A program made the position numbers and the translations under genes. From Amoebidium appalachense (lineage: Eukaryota > Ichthyosporea): a stretch of 64,000 nt of DNA. The stretch is taken from NCBI GenBank assembly GCA_963693365.1, contig CAVNZM010000001.1, forward strand, positions 1,240,001 to 1,304,000, given 5' to 3'. The notes beneath the pieces are model-generated. The model had not been told where the DNA came from. It was given only the letters and a program-made list of their open reading frames with translations, and searched no databases. Position 1 is the stretch's first letter. Each line of letters starts with the position of its first letter. This document shows positions 1-10,641 of this stretch, in pieces.

Positions 1-1443
1 GACTGTGGAATGCATCGCTAGTCAAGTACTGTCACCTGATTGGCTCACTTAGTTTATTGGAACCGTGATGCCATGGGACAGAACCGTGAACCGTATGTGA
101 TTGGCTCTCGTAGCCAAAAGGACATACCGATGCGCATGTCTGAGCCGCTGTGCGAGCTCCGATATAAGGGCATGTCGGGGGCTTCAGAGCTCACTCAGTG
201 TGCTCGGCTTACTAGGTGTAAGTAGGACTAGCACGTAACTAAGCAAAGCGTGGTCTAGTCAACCCCGTTCATTTATAAACATATTGTTTGTCACAGACAC
301 ACGATCATATTATACAACACCCGCACGCGCATGCATAAGCATATGGTTGCACTTGGCAGAAGGCATCATCGAACACGTACTGAGTCATACTCGGCCCACT
401 GCGGATACGTACGCCACGGTGCGCGTTAAATCAGTGGTGCTCGCGATGCATATGCATGGCCCAGAAATACTGAGCATAGCTGCAAGCTTGCCAAGAAGTA
501 GATATTAGTCTATTGTTATGTGTAATGTATGGTGCACATAATTAACAGGGGGGGGGACCGGTGCGGCCTTGGTCACAGCAACCGAATGACCGTCAAAACA
601 AAACTTATTTGAGAAAACGAATTTCGTCTGCAACTTCGAGTTCAAACCCCTATATACGCATAATCCCGTCGGGTAATTTTCATGGGTACACTCCTGCATT
701 CCAATAATGACTCCCCGACTTTACACTACCAATGATTTGTTGACGAAGCACAACACAAGCGTACCAATCAAACGCTTTGCATAGCGATAAACCAATAATC
801 TTCTTTCGGCATCTTTATGCTGAATAGGGGCCAACTAGAATGCCGTGCAACTTAGCGATTGGATTGGCGAAAATTGTTAATAAGCGTATGCGCGAGGCCC
901 CTGGAATGTTGGAGCACTTTCAATCTGTTCTATGTTTCCAACATACACTGTGGTGCAACATAAATAATAATAAGTCGTCATTTAGCTTATTATAAACTGC
1001 TTTCTGGGTAATAAAAAGCTTTTCTTGCACCGAGTGTGCCCAAGTTTCCAGTCTCGCCAGGGTCCATATATGATGCTTTCGATAACTCATCATTTCGATT
1101 TGACACCACTGATGCCGCAGCGTCCGCAGCATGTGCGTATAAGTAATCATGCAGATATATTAAAAAGTTACTTATAATGTTAGTGACCATATACACAACT
1201 AAGGCTGTCAGATTTCATATTGATAAGCTAGGTCTCCGGGGTCACTATTCTTTCCAAGCCAGCAACAGGGTAGTACGCTATAGTTAACAACACACGAATG
1301 CAAGGCTTCTAGTAAGCCGCAAACATAAATGTACAGTAACAAAGTTTCCACTACAGTAGTACCCAACGTACGGAGCGGATTATTGCCATTTTCCTGTTTT
1401 TCATGTTCATGCGGTACGCTTGGACGTTTCCGTATCACCATAA
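1..1443. other. unannotated flank
   Basis: No convincing gene, RNA or repeat was seen in this stretch. All open frames are short and lack recognisable motifs. It may hold upstream exons or the promoter of the gene whose candidate exons start at 1479. Confidence 0.4.
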
Positions 1444-1478
1444 AAAAAAATATTACCAGAACACTACGGGGTTCGCAG

Positions 1479-1629
1479 CATATGTAAGGCCTACACTGTC
1501 CTGGAAATAGATCTAGAGGCAGAATGTTTCGTGTGCAAGTTTGTGAGTATGGTGGCTTTTGAAATTAGCCATCGGGTAACGGAGCTTCCGGATAGAACCG
1601 GTCTACATGAGCACCAGAAACGCTGCCAG
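1479..1629 (+). CDS. candidate exon 1 of a split host gene
   Basis: The frame is open from 1444 to the donor and encodes a segment containing VAFEISHRVTELPDRTG and ending EHQKRCQ. The end is set by a near-perfect splice donor, CCAG|GTAAGC, at 1629/1630. The start is set by a weaker acceptor (TTCGCAG|C at 1478). The exon ends in phase 0, which fits the next candidate exon. I recognise no domain, and the start codon of the gene is not identified. It could be a chance open frame, but the donor quality argues for a real exon. Confidence 0.35.
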
Positions 1630-1898
1630 GTAAGCCGCAAAAATGCTTCTTCTCCAGATCCCTACCGATCGCCCTTTTTTCATGAATTTGTTCTTTCGTT
1701 ATCTGTGGTGATCCTCTCGCAGATGACAGTTGTGAGCTCTGATCTCCCGGCAGGCTTAACTTTCCCTACCCCTTTACTCCCACTGTTCTCATTCCACAGA
1801 ATCGTTGAGGCGAATAAGAACTGCTTTTTTCTTTTGAGTTGCATACACACAAGCTTTCAAAACTGGTGTGTGGTAGGACACATCCGTGTGTGTAGTTG

Positions 1899-1967
<69 letters not shown>

Positions 1968-2110
1968 CGCGCATGCGTGGATGCGTGTTCTTTTGTGTGT
2001 GTGGGCCAGTGCCCTAGTGTGTGCGGGCCTGTGCGCATCTGTTTGTGGTCCTGTGTGTTCGTGAGAGCGTGTGTGCCCTTGTGCATGCAAGTGCCTGGTT
2101 TGTGTGTGTT
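1899..2110. repeat. (GT)n/(GC)n microsatellite in candidate intron 1
   Basis: About 60 bases of pure GT are followed by a short alternating GC stretch (about 1959-1972) and degenerate GT-rich sequence to about 2110. It lies inside the intron predicted between the donor at 1630 and the acceptor at 2156. The long open frames through it are only dinucleotide translations. Confidence 0.9.
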
Positions 2111-2156
2111 TTCACCGGTAATATTGCTGCATGCTGTCTAACAATTGATTCTGCAG

Positions 2157-2205
2157 AGAGGATCGACGAAGATGTTGCAGTTGGCATACACGAGGGCTAG
2201 CAATG
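2157..2205 (+). CDS. candidate exon 2
   Basis: Acceptor TTCTGCAG|A at 2156 and donor CAATG|GTAACA at 2206 bound a 49-bp exon that reads RGSTKMLQLAYTRASN in phase 0 with one base left over. That base joins the two leading bases of the exon at 2903 to make an Ala codon, so the phases agree. A poly-C run begins six bases after the donor. No domain is recognised. Confidence 0.35.
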
Positions 2206-2210
2206 GTAAC

Positions 2211-2439
<229 letters not shown>

Positions 2440-2802
2440 CAGACATCAGACACACAAGCAATACCCCTGCGGACAGTCCGTCGTTGTCTGTCTTGCACAG
2501 ATAACTTCGGGTGCGCTCTTAAAATAGGTTCACGTCCATGGACTTGCACACACATGCGCACAGGCGTGAGCGTAAGCGCATCATTGTTTTTTAGTTGCAT
2601 ATGGTCCTCCCGTTTCCTCTCCTTCCTGTACAACCCATCTTTTTCTCCTTCTACCATACCCCTCCCCATCCCACATCCCTCATCGTCCCTCCCCCATCCC
2701 ACATCCACCTGCTTTCCTGCGATACCCTTTCTCCTTCTGGAAAATGTGGCTCCCTCGCTTATGTCTTTTCTTTTATCCACGCTAGACCCCCTTTCCTCCC
2801 CT

Positions 2803-2827
2803 CCCCCCCCCCCCCCCCCCCCCCCCC
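2803..2827. repeat. poly-C tract
   Basis: A run of 25 C sits in pyrimidine-rich intron sequence upstream of the acceptor at 2902. Confidence 0.95.
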
Positions 2828-2902
2828 ACGGGGTACCCCCGGGGCACTCCCTTTACCTATATCTGTTATTCTCCTTCTCAAATCCTTTTTTTCATCTTGC
2901 AG

Positions 2903-2970
2903 CCACTGGCTTCCTCAATATGCTGTGTTCCCCGGGCAGTGAAGATGGTCGGGGGTCATGGTTGAAACAA
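2903..2970 (+). CDS. candidate exon 3
   Basis: A pyrimidine-rich acceptor TTCATCTTGCAG|CC at 2902 is followed by a frame reading [19 protein letters not shown]. Two donors are available: CAA|GTAAGG at 2971 (phase 0) and AAG|GTGAGT at 2976 (phase 2). Only the first leaves the exon at 4070 open. The family cannot be named from this segment alone. Confidence 0.45.
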
Positions 2971-3038
2971 GTAAGGTGAGTCTTTGCATATATTTCCTTT
3001 CCTCAGGCCCTGCTTTCTCTCTCTTTCCTTCCCCCCGA

Positions 3039-3386
<348 letters not shown>

Positions 3387-3475
3387 GTTTCTCAACTTCT
3401 TTGCCTCTTAAATCTTTCCTTCCCCCCACCCCCTTTCAGGAGGGGGGTGGAGGAGGGGCAGAGGGGTGTGTGTGT

Positions 3476-3511
<36 letters not shown>

Positions 3512-3601
3512 AGAGAGAGAGAAAGAGAGAGATGAGGCTCGGAAAGAGAAAGAGAGAGAGATCACACACACACACACACACACGCACACACGCACGCACG
3601 A

Positions 3602-3633
<32 letters not shown>

Positions 3634-3941
3634 GCACGCACGAACACACACACACACACACACAAACACACACAGAGAGAGAGAGAGAGAGAGAGGGGGG
3701 AGGGGGGGAGATGGAGGGAGAGAGAGAGACTCGAGGGGAGGGGAGGGGGGGGGAAAGAGGGGATAAGGGGGGTACTAGGGGGGGTGGGAGGGAGGGAGGG
3801 AGATTGGGAGGGAGGGAGAGGGGGGGGGGGGGAGAGAGAGAGAGAGAGAGAGAGGGATACAGAGGGTCGGGATAAGGGAGAGAGAGAGCCTGGGGGGGGG
3901 GGGGGGGGGGGGGACTGTGATACCCCCCCCCCCCCCCCCCC
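3476..3941. repeat. poly-G, (GA)n, (CA)n, GGGA-rich and poly-C block
   Basis: A run of 35 G (3476-3510), GA repeats, CA/CGCA repeats (about 3562-3675), GGGA-rich purine sequence to about 3890, poly-G at about 3893-3913 and poly-C at about 3925-3941. One strand is purine-only over several hundred bases, apart from the CA part. Confidence 0.95.
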
Positions 3942-4069
3942 AATTTGTTCAATGGTTCTCATACCATCACTGTGTACTGTGTAATCCATCCTACCCCCCC
4001 CCTCCCCCTTTCCCTCCTTTCGAAGACGTATACTCGGTACTCATCGTGGCCTGTCTTTTACCACTGCAG

Positions 4070-4139
4070 CTACCCGCAACCTTAAGAACGGCACTTCAGC
4101 AGACGAAGTTCGAGCTGTGCCCATGGATCTATAAATGTG
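4070..4139 (+). CDS. candidate exon 4
   Basis: Acceptor TTTTACCACTGCAG|C at 4069 is followed by a phase-0 frame reading LPATLRTALQQTKFELCPW and a possible donor TGTG|GTACAT at 4140. One base is left over, which fits an exon starting at 5496 but not one starting at 5519. No domain is recognised, and this is among the weaker exon calls. Confidence 0.3.
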
Positions 4140-4198
4140 GTACATTTTTGCTTCTGCACTCTCTAGACTTTCTTTTCGTTTTCTTCTCTTGTGTTGGA

Positions 4199-4455
4199 CC
4201 CCCCCCCCCCCCACCCCCACCACTCCGACCCCCAAAACACAAACGCACAGACACGCACACATGCACGCAAGCACACACGCGCGGAGATTGGCACACATAC
4301 AAACACACACACAGCACACACACGCAAAGTGCAGACACAGAGGGACACAAACACGCAAAGTGCAGACACAGAGGGACACAAACACGCCAACAAGCACACA
4401 CGTGCACCCCCACACACACACCCACACACGCACACACATGCACACACACGCACAT

Positions 4456-4537
<82 letters not shown>

Positions 4538-4609
4538 GCACGCACGCAGGCACGCAGGCACGTGCACACACGCGCACTGCCACATGCACTGTCACGCGCA
4601 CGCACGCAT

Positions 4610-4654
<45 letters not shown>

Positions 4655-4690
4655 TTTTGTGCATCCCCCCCCCCCCCCCCCCCCCCCCCC
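4199..4690. repeat. poly-C, degenerate and pure (CA)n, 31-bp tandem repeat
   Basis: Poly-C at about 4199-4212 is followed by CA-rich sequence. This includes two tandem copies of a 31-bp unit (about 4321-4383, containing AAAGTGCAGACACAGAGGG), pure (CA)n at about 4456-4532 and 4613-4650, and poly-C at about 4665-4690. Confidence 0.9.
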
Positions 4691-4971
4691 CTTCCCCCTT
4701 TAAAAAAAAAGGCCTCTTAACAATCGCTAGATGGCTGGTTTGTGCCGGTGTGTGTGTGGGTGGGTGTGGGTGGGTGGGTGCCACGGGTGGCTGTGGGTGT
4801 GGGTGTGGGTGTGGGTGTGGGTGTGGGTGTGGGTGTGGGTGGGTAGTTGGGGGGTGGGTGGGGGTAAAAGGATCGGTTTGTGGGTGGGTGGGTCGTTGGG
4901 TGATTGGGTTGGTTGGTGGCTGGCTGGCTGGGTGCACACACATGCACACACACACACACACACAAACGTTT

Positions 4972-5014
<43 letters not shown>

Positions 5015-5273
5015 TCCTTCCTCCTTAAAAAAAAAAGGCCTCTTACCATCCCTTGATGGCTGGTTTGTGCCGGTGTGTGTGTGTTGGTGTGTGGTTGGGT
5101 GGGTGGTTGCGGTTGGATGTTGGTGGGTGAGTGCCACGGGTGGCTGTGGTTGTGGGTGTGGGTGTGGGTGTGCAGGTGGGTGGGTAGTTGGGGGGTGGAT
5201 GGGGGCGGAAGGATGGGTTTGTGTGTGGGTGGGTGGTTGGGTGATTGGGTTGGCTGGCTGGCTGGCTGGCTGG

Positions 5274-5280
<7 letters not shown>
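4651..5280. repeat. tandem duplication of a microsatellite module (about 315-325 bp)
   Basis: The order AACGTTTTGTGC, poly-C, A-run, GGCCTCTTA, GGCTGGTTTGTGCCGGTGTG, GTGGGT repeats, GGTTGGTGGCTGGCTGGC occurs twice. Copy 1 starts at 4651 and copy 2 at 4965. The GGCCTCTTA blocks lie at 4711 and 5037, so the offset grows by 12 bases because the C and A runs expanded. Confidence 0.85.
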
Positions 5281-5314
<34 letters not shown>

Positions 5315-5349
5315 TGTGCGTGTGTTTGTGTGCGTGTGTGCGTGTGTGT

Positions 5350-5395
<46 letters not shown>

Positions 5396-5404
5396 ACACA
5401 CACA
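5275..5404. repeat. (GT)n, poly-C and (CA)n
   Basis: (GT)n with TTTGTGTGCG interruptions runs from about 5275 to 5351, followed by poly-C (about 5352-5380) and (CA)n (about 5381-5404). GT followed by CA around the C-run makes this block a potential large hairpin. Confidence 0.9.
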
Positions 5405-5495
5405 CGGCCATCCCCCTCCCTCATTATGGCACACCGTACGGCAACAGCCTCCTCCTCATCCTCTTTACTCTGTCCCCCTTCCTCACCACCCATAG

Positions 5496-5578
5496 TCTGT
5501 GGCCTCTTTTTATTACAGCAGGACTTCCCTTTCCCCTCCTGTGAATCACGTGAAACCACTGCACCCACACAGCCTCAC
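5496..5578 (+). CDS. candidate exon 5
   Basis: The frame reads QDFPFPSCESRETTAPTQPH and ends at a donor CAC|GTTTAAG, in phase 0 with the terminal exon at 5821. Two acceptors are possible. CCATAG at 5495 gives 83 bp and fits the one base left over from exon 4. The better-looking TTTTATTACAG at 5518 gives 60 bp in phase 0. The joined sequence reads ...QPH then KPV..., resembling the H-P-x-x-KPV stretch that precedes motif I in many N4/N6 DNA methylases. That resemblance is from memory of the family. Confidence 0.35.
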
Positions 5579-5607
5579 GTTTAAGATGACGTCAGAATCA
5601 CGTCATG

Positions 5608-5748
5608 TTCTAGTTTCAACTAGAAATCCTAACCTCCAGACAACAGTGACGACATTTCTAGTTACAACTAGAAAAATCAGCGCTCAATTCATCTCACTTG
5701 TAAGCCCTCGGCTTTCATGTCATTCCACTTTCTAGTCGTCACTAGAAA
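5608..5748. repeat. three copies of a 20-bp interrupted palindrome in the last intron
   Basis: TTTCTAGT-N4-ACTAGAAA occurs at 5655-5674 and 5729-5748, and a slightly shorter copy, TTCTAGT-N4-ACTAGAA, at 5608-5625. The 4-base centres differ (TTCA, TACA, CGTC) while the arms are conserved. They lie within about 140 bp of the intron 5579-5820. Confidence 0.85.
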
Positions 5749-5820
5749 TGTTAGCACCGATGTTTATTCGAGCGTGAGCCCGGCCCATTGTCTAATTACT
5801 CTCCTCCTTTCCCTCCACAG

Positions 5821-6003
5821 AAACCCGTGAACGTGGAACGGGCACATGTTCGCAGGCACTGCCCACCGAACAGGGAAGTGTTGTCACTCTGCTCGGGAAC
5901 TGGCACGGTGATTGAAGCAGCAGCCATGGAACGTCGTGACGTTGTAGGGTTTGAAAGCTGCTTTTTACTCCCTAAGTTTCACTCCTGTGTTGATCTTTTT
6001 TGA
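5821..6003 (+). CDS. terminal exon, DNA methylase (N4/N6 type)-like motif I
   Basis: A strong acceptor (TTCCCTCCACAG) ends at 5820. The exon encodes KPVNVERAHVRRHC, then VLSLCSGTGTVIEAA, then RRDVVGFE, and stops at 6001-6003. In N4-cytosine/N6-adenine DNA methylases a KPV(x)L...RL(I) helix precedes motif I, of the form VLD-F-GSGTT--AA, and then GR--(I/V)G-E; spacing and order here match. Motif I binds S-adenosylmethionine. The usual motif I Asp is Ser here and the first Gly is Cys-Ser, so activity is uncertain. The catalytic (D/S)PP(Y/W) motif would lie upstream and was not found in the candidate exons. A gene related to prokaryotic-type methylases, or a decayed copy, are both possible. Confidence 0.5.
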   Translation, partial: KPVNVERAHVRRHCPPNREVLSLCSGTGTVIEAAAMERRDVVGFESCFLLPKFHSCVDLF

Positions 6004-6242
6004 ATTGTATTCTGTAATGATGTAGGCCGTCAAGATTCTGAGCAGCAGACAAGACATATACGTGTACATAGTTCTGTGATGTAAGTTCAAAGACCCTGGT
6101 GGCATCTTCATTGTAAATAGTTGTATATTTTGTTATGACAGAGGAAGACTTTGCGTTCTGAAGATACTTGATATAGTGAGTAAAGATTATGCTGATAGCA
6201 TCAGTTCGGTGACGTATGCCTACTGTGACAGAAGTTTTCAAA

Positions 6243-6275
6243 GCAAGCCGGAATGTTTGTCATTCTGGCTTTTGC
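6243..6275. other. hairpin in the 3' UTR of the methylase-like gene
   Basis: AAGCAAGCCGGAATG, a TTTGT loop and CATTCTGGCTTTTGCTT pair over about 15 bp with a small bulge. It lies between the stop at 6003 and the AATAAA at 6320. Confidence 0.5.
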
Positions 6276-6319
6276 TTTTTAAACATAAGGCCGCTCCTCA
6301 ATGAGCCGAACGACCTCAC

Positions 6320-6325
6320 AATAAA
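6320..6325 (+). terminator. polyadenylation signal AATAAA
   Basis: AATAAA lies 317 bases after the stop codon of the terminal exon, followed by T-rich sequence. A second AATAAA is at 6434-6439. It fits the 3' end of the split gene. The 6340-6605 stretch holds nothing else recognisable. Confidence 0.5.
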
Positions 6326-6605
6326 ATTTATTCTACAACAATTCTGTCTCAAGTGACTGGCCCATTACACCATGCAAACACGAAAAACCGGGCATGTTTT
6401 AACAACACCAGCGGAGTCAAGACATGTATCTTTAATAAAGATTTGTTTTAGTTCAAAAGCGAGAGGGTCTAAAGCCTGCACATTTCTAGTTTAAGATCGA
6501 GTTCTATTGATTAAAAAAGAAATAGATTTCCCCAAAATGTATGTGGAGAAACCGACAAATTTTCACTAAAGGTCTCAAAACCCAAAAGTAGCTTGTAACC
6601 TGCCC

Positions 6606-7575
6606 CGGGCCAGAGTACACCAGACAAACATCATCTTCAGTGTCAACTGTGGGGGGTGGGGTGGTCGAGGTGGCAGTGGTGTCGGGGGTCGGAAGTGTTG
6701 ATGGGATGTCGGACGGGAGATAAGCTGATTCGTCGAAAATCACATCACGGAATTCGAAGAGGCCGACACGATGGGTGGTGGGGTTGAAGATCCGGTGGCA
6801 GTGTGATTGAAGATCATAGCCGATATACATGCCGAGTTTGACGGTGGGGGCCAGCTTGTTCCGTTTAGAGGCTGGCACATGAGTGTAGGCAGGGCAACCG
6901 AACACTTTGAGCTCGGAGATGTCGGGCTTGACACCGTAGAAGACCTCGAATGGAGTACGACCATTGGCAGCCGTGGACGGGGTGACGTTGATGATGTAGG
7001 CAGCATGTTGGAGGGCCTCAGCCCACAGTTTGGGGGACAGAGACTGATCTTGGACTTGATGGAGGAGGCAACGAACAATCTCTTGGAGGAACCGCATACG
7101 ACGTTCAACATAGCCGTTCAGTTGAGGGCAGTCCACCGGAGCATAACTGGCCTTGATGCCCTGGGAGAGGCAAAAAGCACGGGTAGCCTGGGAGGTGAAC
7201 TCAGAGCCGGAGTCGAAGTGGTAGACACCAACTTTGGAGGGGGCATAAGTAGCAACGAGGTTGGTGTGAGCTGTGAGAATGTCCAGGGTGGTTGTACGGT
7301 CGGCCATCGGGTAGATCTTGACGAGTCCGGAGGCACGGCAGACAGTGACGAGAGCAACCTTGGAACCTCCGTACGATGTTGTGGTAGGCTCAAAAAAATC
7401 CCAATGCCATTCATGACCGGGTATGTTGGAGTGAGGACGGTCACCCTTGAACGGAGCCTTGGTGGTTTTACCCATAATGCAGCCATGACAATCAGGAACA
7501 TCACAGTCGAGGACAGACGAGGGGAGGCCAATAACAAGGTCGTGTTTCACCATGTCCTTGATGCTGGTCATAGCA
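6606..7575 (-). pseudogene. copia integrase fragment (A1)
   Basis: The minus frame shows the zinc-binding end (DCHGCIMGKTTKAPF), then catalytic-core landmarks HWDFFEPTTTSYGG (first Asp), YHFDSGSEF (second Asp) and NGYVERRMRFLQE (Glu), then FGCPAYTHVPASKR. It ends abruptly after VYSGPG at the element break, and the frame runs on into flank. Relative to A2 it has an extra codon pair (LFEFRDV for LFRDV). Its upstream half lies beyond the A2 insertion at 14344. Confidence 0.85.
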
Positions 7576-8500
7576 TGTTAAATATTATAAGTATTTGGGA
7601 TGAAAGCAGAGACACAGTGGTGCAGTGTGAAAACACCACAGACACACACAACAACAAAACACGGAACGATCGGAGCAGTGTACACAACAGACATCAATGT
7701 TTAGACACGACTGAACTGAATTTATTCTGATCTTCGAATAAATACCTGAAATTCCTCTAAGTCCAATCCATACATGATTTCCGACCAGTCGGAAATCAGA
7801 TCTATCTCTAATAGAAACCAATCACTAAGAACCAATTGCTTTCAGAGAGATCCGGTACGCGGAGACGCACACGATAGGACACAGACACTAGTTAAGGTCA
7901 ACTCGTGTCATCATCAAGGAAATTCTAACCTATGACATACTGCAAAGACTCAGACATATCACACTTAACCTTGATGATTGGTTAAAGCCCGGCAACACAT
8001 GAAAACTAAAGTAAATTAATGAAGTCTAAACACACATGCTATTCTAAGTGTAGCCTAAGTGTGTTACCGTCCAATGAACACGTATTAAGTAACACAAATC
8101 TACCTAACATATATTAGTAGAAAAGAAATACGATTATACACATGAAGACAAGGAGAGAAAGAAAAGAAAATAAGGAAGGAGAAAGAGAAAGGAAAAGAGA
8201 GCACAGATCAACAAACAAGATAGTAATAGCATAACTATAACCAGAGATATTTATGTACACACGAACATGTACACGTCTCTCCCTGAGTGGGTGGATCCGT
8301 GTACACACATATAAATATTCTAATCGATATTACAATACACGATAAGAGCCGATACAACACGATTACAAGTATACAAGCATATCGGAGATCGATGCTACAC
8401 TTTACATAATAGGAGTGTGGCATATACACTAAGCATATGAACTGAAACATAACACAAACTGAGAAGATCTTACCATATGTAGATACTACGTATTACAACA
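7576..8500 (-). repeat. 3' LTR of A2
   Basis: 925-bp LTR, TG...CA. It contains the perfect palindrome at 7776-7797 (arms GATTTCCGAC/GTCGGAAATC) and, on the sense strand, AATAAA before the U5 segment with GTGGTG...CACCAC. Confidence 0.95.
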
Positions 8501-8929
8501 TCCCCACTTAAGACTTTGAAGTTTGTGTTATCATATCCCCACTGAACTAGTGAAATCTCCCCACTTGAGAACAGAAACGGAAAAAAAAAATTAAAGTGTG
8601 TACTTTTCCGGGGGGGGGGGGGGGGGGGGGGGAAGGGGGGGGGGGGAGGGGGGGGGGAAGGGGGGGGAAGAGGGGGGGGGGGGGAGGGGGGGGGAAGGGG
8701 GGGGGGGGGAGGAACCGGGGCAAAAACAACGAATATGTATAACGTGTATAGTCGGGGTTGGATTAACTGGGTTTTAAACCAGTGAAAGATAGAGTAGAGT
8801 GATGGTACAGGTCAAACCTTATATATAAACCCTAAGTGGGCATACCCACAAAGGCAGTATACATATGAAATAATGATGATGATAAAGTAAGTAGTAAACA
8901 TTAGAAAATCACTCTTGAAGTAGGACGGG
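8501..8929 (-). other. A2 3' UTR with iterated purine motif and C-tract
   Basis: On the minus strand: stop codon, about 200 bases of ordinary UTR, a long C-rich tract (8609-8711 on plus as G-runs split by AA/GA), then three copies of AGTGGGGA (TCCCCACT on plus at 8558, 8536 and 8501), the last abutting the 3' LTR as the polypurine tract for plus-strand priming. Confidence 0.8.
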
Positions 8930-10641
8930 TCAATCCACAATATCCGGCAGACAAAGTTTAGCACGATGGTTGACATGACTCGGGCCGGGGAGGGGTTTGG
9001 TGAGGATGTCAGCTAAGTTGTGGGCTGATTCAACGTAGTGGACAACCACATCCCCACTTGCAATGTAGTCCTTGGTGTTGTGATACCGGACGGCAATGTG
9101 TTTGGTACGGTGCTTGATGCCGGTGGAGTTGACGATGGCAATGGTCGACTGGTTGTCACAGTACACCGGAGTCGGAGCAAGCATGGGGCAGCCGAGTTCC
9201 TTGAAGAGGTCACGGACCCAAGCAACTTCTTGGGTGCCAGCATTGAGAGCAATCAGCTCAGCTTCAGTGGTGCTGGTGGCCGTGATGGGCTGGAGCTTGG
9301 AGTACCAGATGATGGGCATACCAGCAAACTCGATGATGTAGCCGGTGGTAGACTTCTTGCTGTCGGCACAACCAGCAAAGTCAGCATCCGTGTAGCATTC
9401 GAGTATGGGGGGCTGGGTGGCCGAGTACTTGTAGTCAATGCCAAGGTCAATGGTACCGAGCAGGTACCGGGCCACACGACGGAGAAGGTCCCAGTGAGTC
9501 TTGCCGGGGTTGGTGCTGAACCGACCAAGGAAGCCGATGGCATAGGCAATGTCGGGACGTGTGCACCGTGCCACCCAGAGGAGACGGCCGAGTAACTCAC
9601 GGTAGGGCACGGTGAACGGTTGGGGGGGGCAGTCAGCCAGGGAGACGGTGGTGCCTGCAGGGATGGGGGTAGACTTGGACTTGGCATCGGTGAGGTTGAA
9701 GTCGTGGATGATATCCATGATGTAAGACCTCTGGTGCATGTGGAGGTGATGGGGATCAGAGTGATTAAAATCAACACCGAGCATACGGTCAAATGGACTC
9801 ATACGACAGCTGGCCATCTGGCTGATGTGGGCAGCCAGGTCACTGGCAGCAGTAGAACCCCGGGTGTTGGTGATGGTGGAGTCGTCGACGTAGTTACCAG
9901 CCCGAACCACATCGTTGTTGGGGAAGAACCGGAGGTAGATGCACGGATCGGTCTTAGTACGGGTCAGGCCATGGGCAAGAAGAATGCCGTCGAGGAAGGC
10001 GTACCAAGCCTTGGAGGCTTGCTTGAGGCCGTACAGGGCTTTCTTGAGTCTCCAGACCTTGCCAAGTGTGGCCATGGTGATGAATCCCGGGGGTTGTTTC
10101 ATGTAGATGGTCTCGGTGAGTGGGCTGTTGAGAAAGGCCGTAGACACGTCGAGTTGATGGATGTCATGACCTTCAACAACGGCCAGAGCTAGGATAGCAC
10201 GGAGAGCAGCCGGACGGATGACAGGGCTCTCAATCAACTCATAGTCAACACCGTATTGCTGACTGAAGCCTTGAGCAACACCGCGTGCCTTGATCTTGGT
10301 GTCACCGGCCGAGTTGAGAGTTTTCTCGGAGACAATCCACTTGAAGCCGACGATGTTAGCACCAGGGGGAGGGTCAACAAGTTCAAAGATGTCTTTGTCG
10401 ACGAAGGCTTGATACTCAGCAGTGAGGGCTGACTTGACCTGGTCACCATTGGGTCCGGAACACAGTTGACGGACAAGTTTGGGTAGTTGGTCGATGTTGA
10501 TGGGGGGACCGGGGGGGACTGGGGAGGGTGCCACGGTGGTGGCTTGAAGTCCAACCTTGCCCTGTAGACGGGCAGAACGACGGGGTGCAGGAACCGGGGG
10601 AGGTGGAGACGGGGGGGGGAACTTGGAAGTTCGGAATTGCA
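8930..10641 (-). pseudogene. pol: copia reverse transcriptase and RNase H (A2)
   Basis: Copia RT: FKWIVSEKTLNSAGDTKIKA, HDIHQLDVSTAFLNSPL, VWRLKKALYGLKQASKAWY and the catalytic GNYVDDSTI. RNase H follows, with LECYTDADFAGCADS (Asp), TSTTEAELIAL (Glu), VYCDNQSTIA (Asp) and the C-terminal HNLADILTKPLPG. It copies element RNA into DNA in the virus-like particle. The domain is itself open to the stop at 8930-8932. It is separated from integrase by a frameshift at the G8 run 10642-10649 (C7 in A3). Confidence 0.95.

Noticed and set aside
1801-1870. An additional exon reading IVEANKNCFFLLSC
   Set aside because: It has a good acceptor (CATTCCACAG) but needs a phase that no neighbouring candidate exon provides, and its donor is weak.
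4740-4870. Telomere repeat array (GTGGGT)n
   Set aside because: The unit is irregular, lies in the middle of a microsatellite cluster, and is duplicated with its surroundings; no standard telomere unit is seen.
6807-7730. Long plus-strand frame opposite A1 integrase
   Set aside because: It is the antisense shadow of the copia integrase; the minus frame carries all the motifs. The same holds for the plus frames opposite A2 gag-pol and the minus frames opposite A3 pol.
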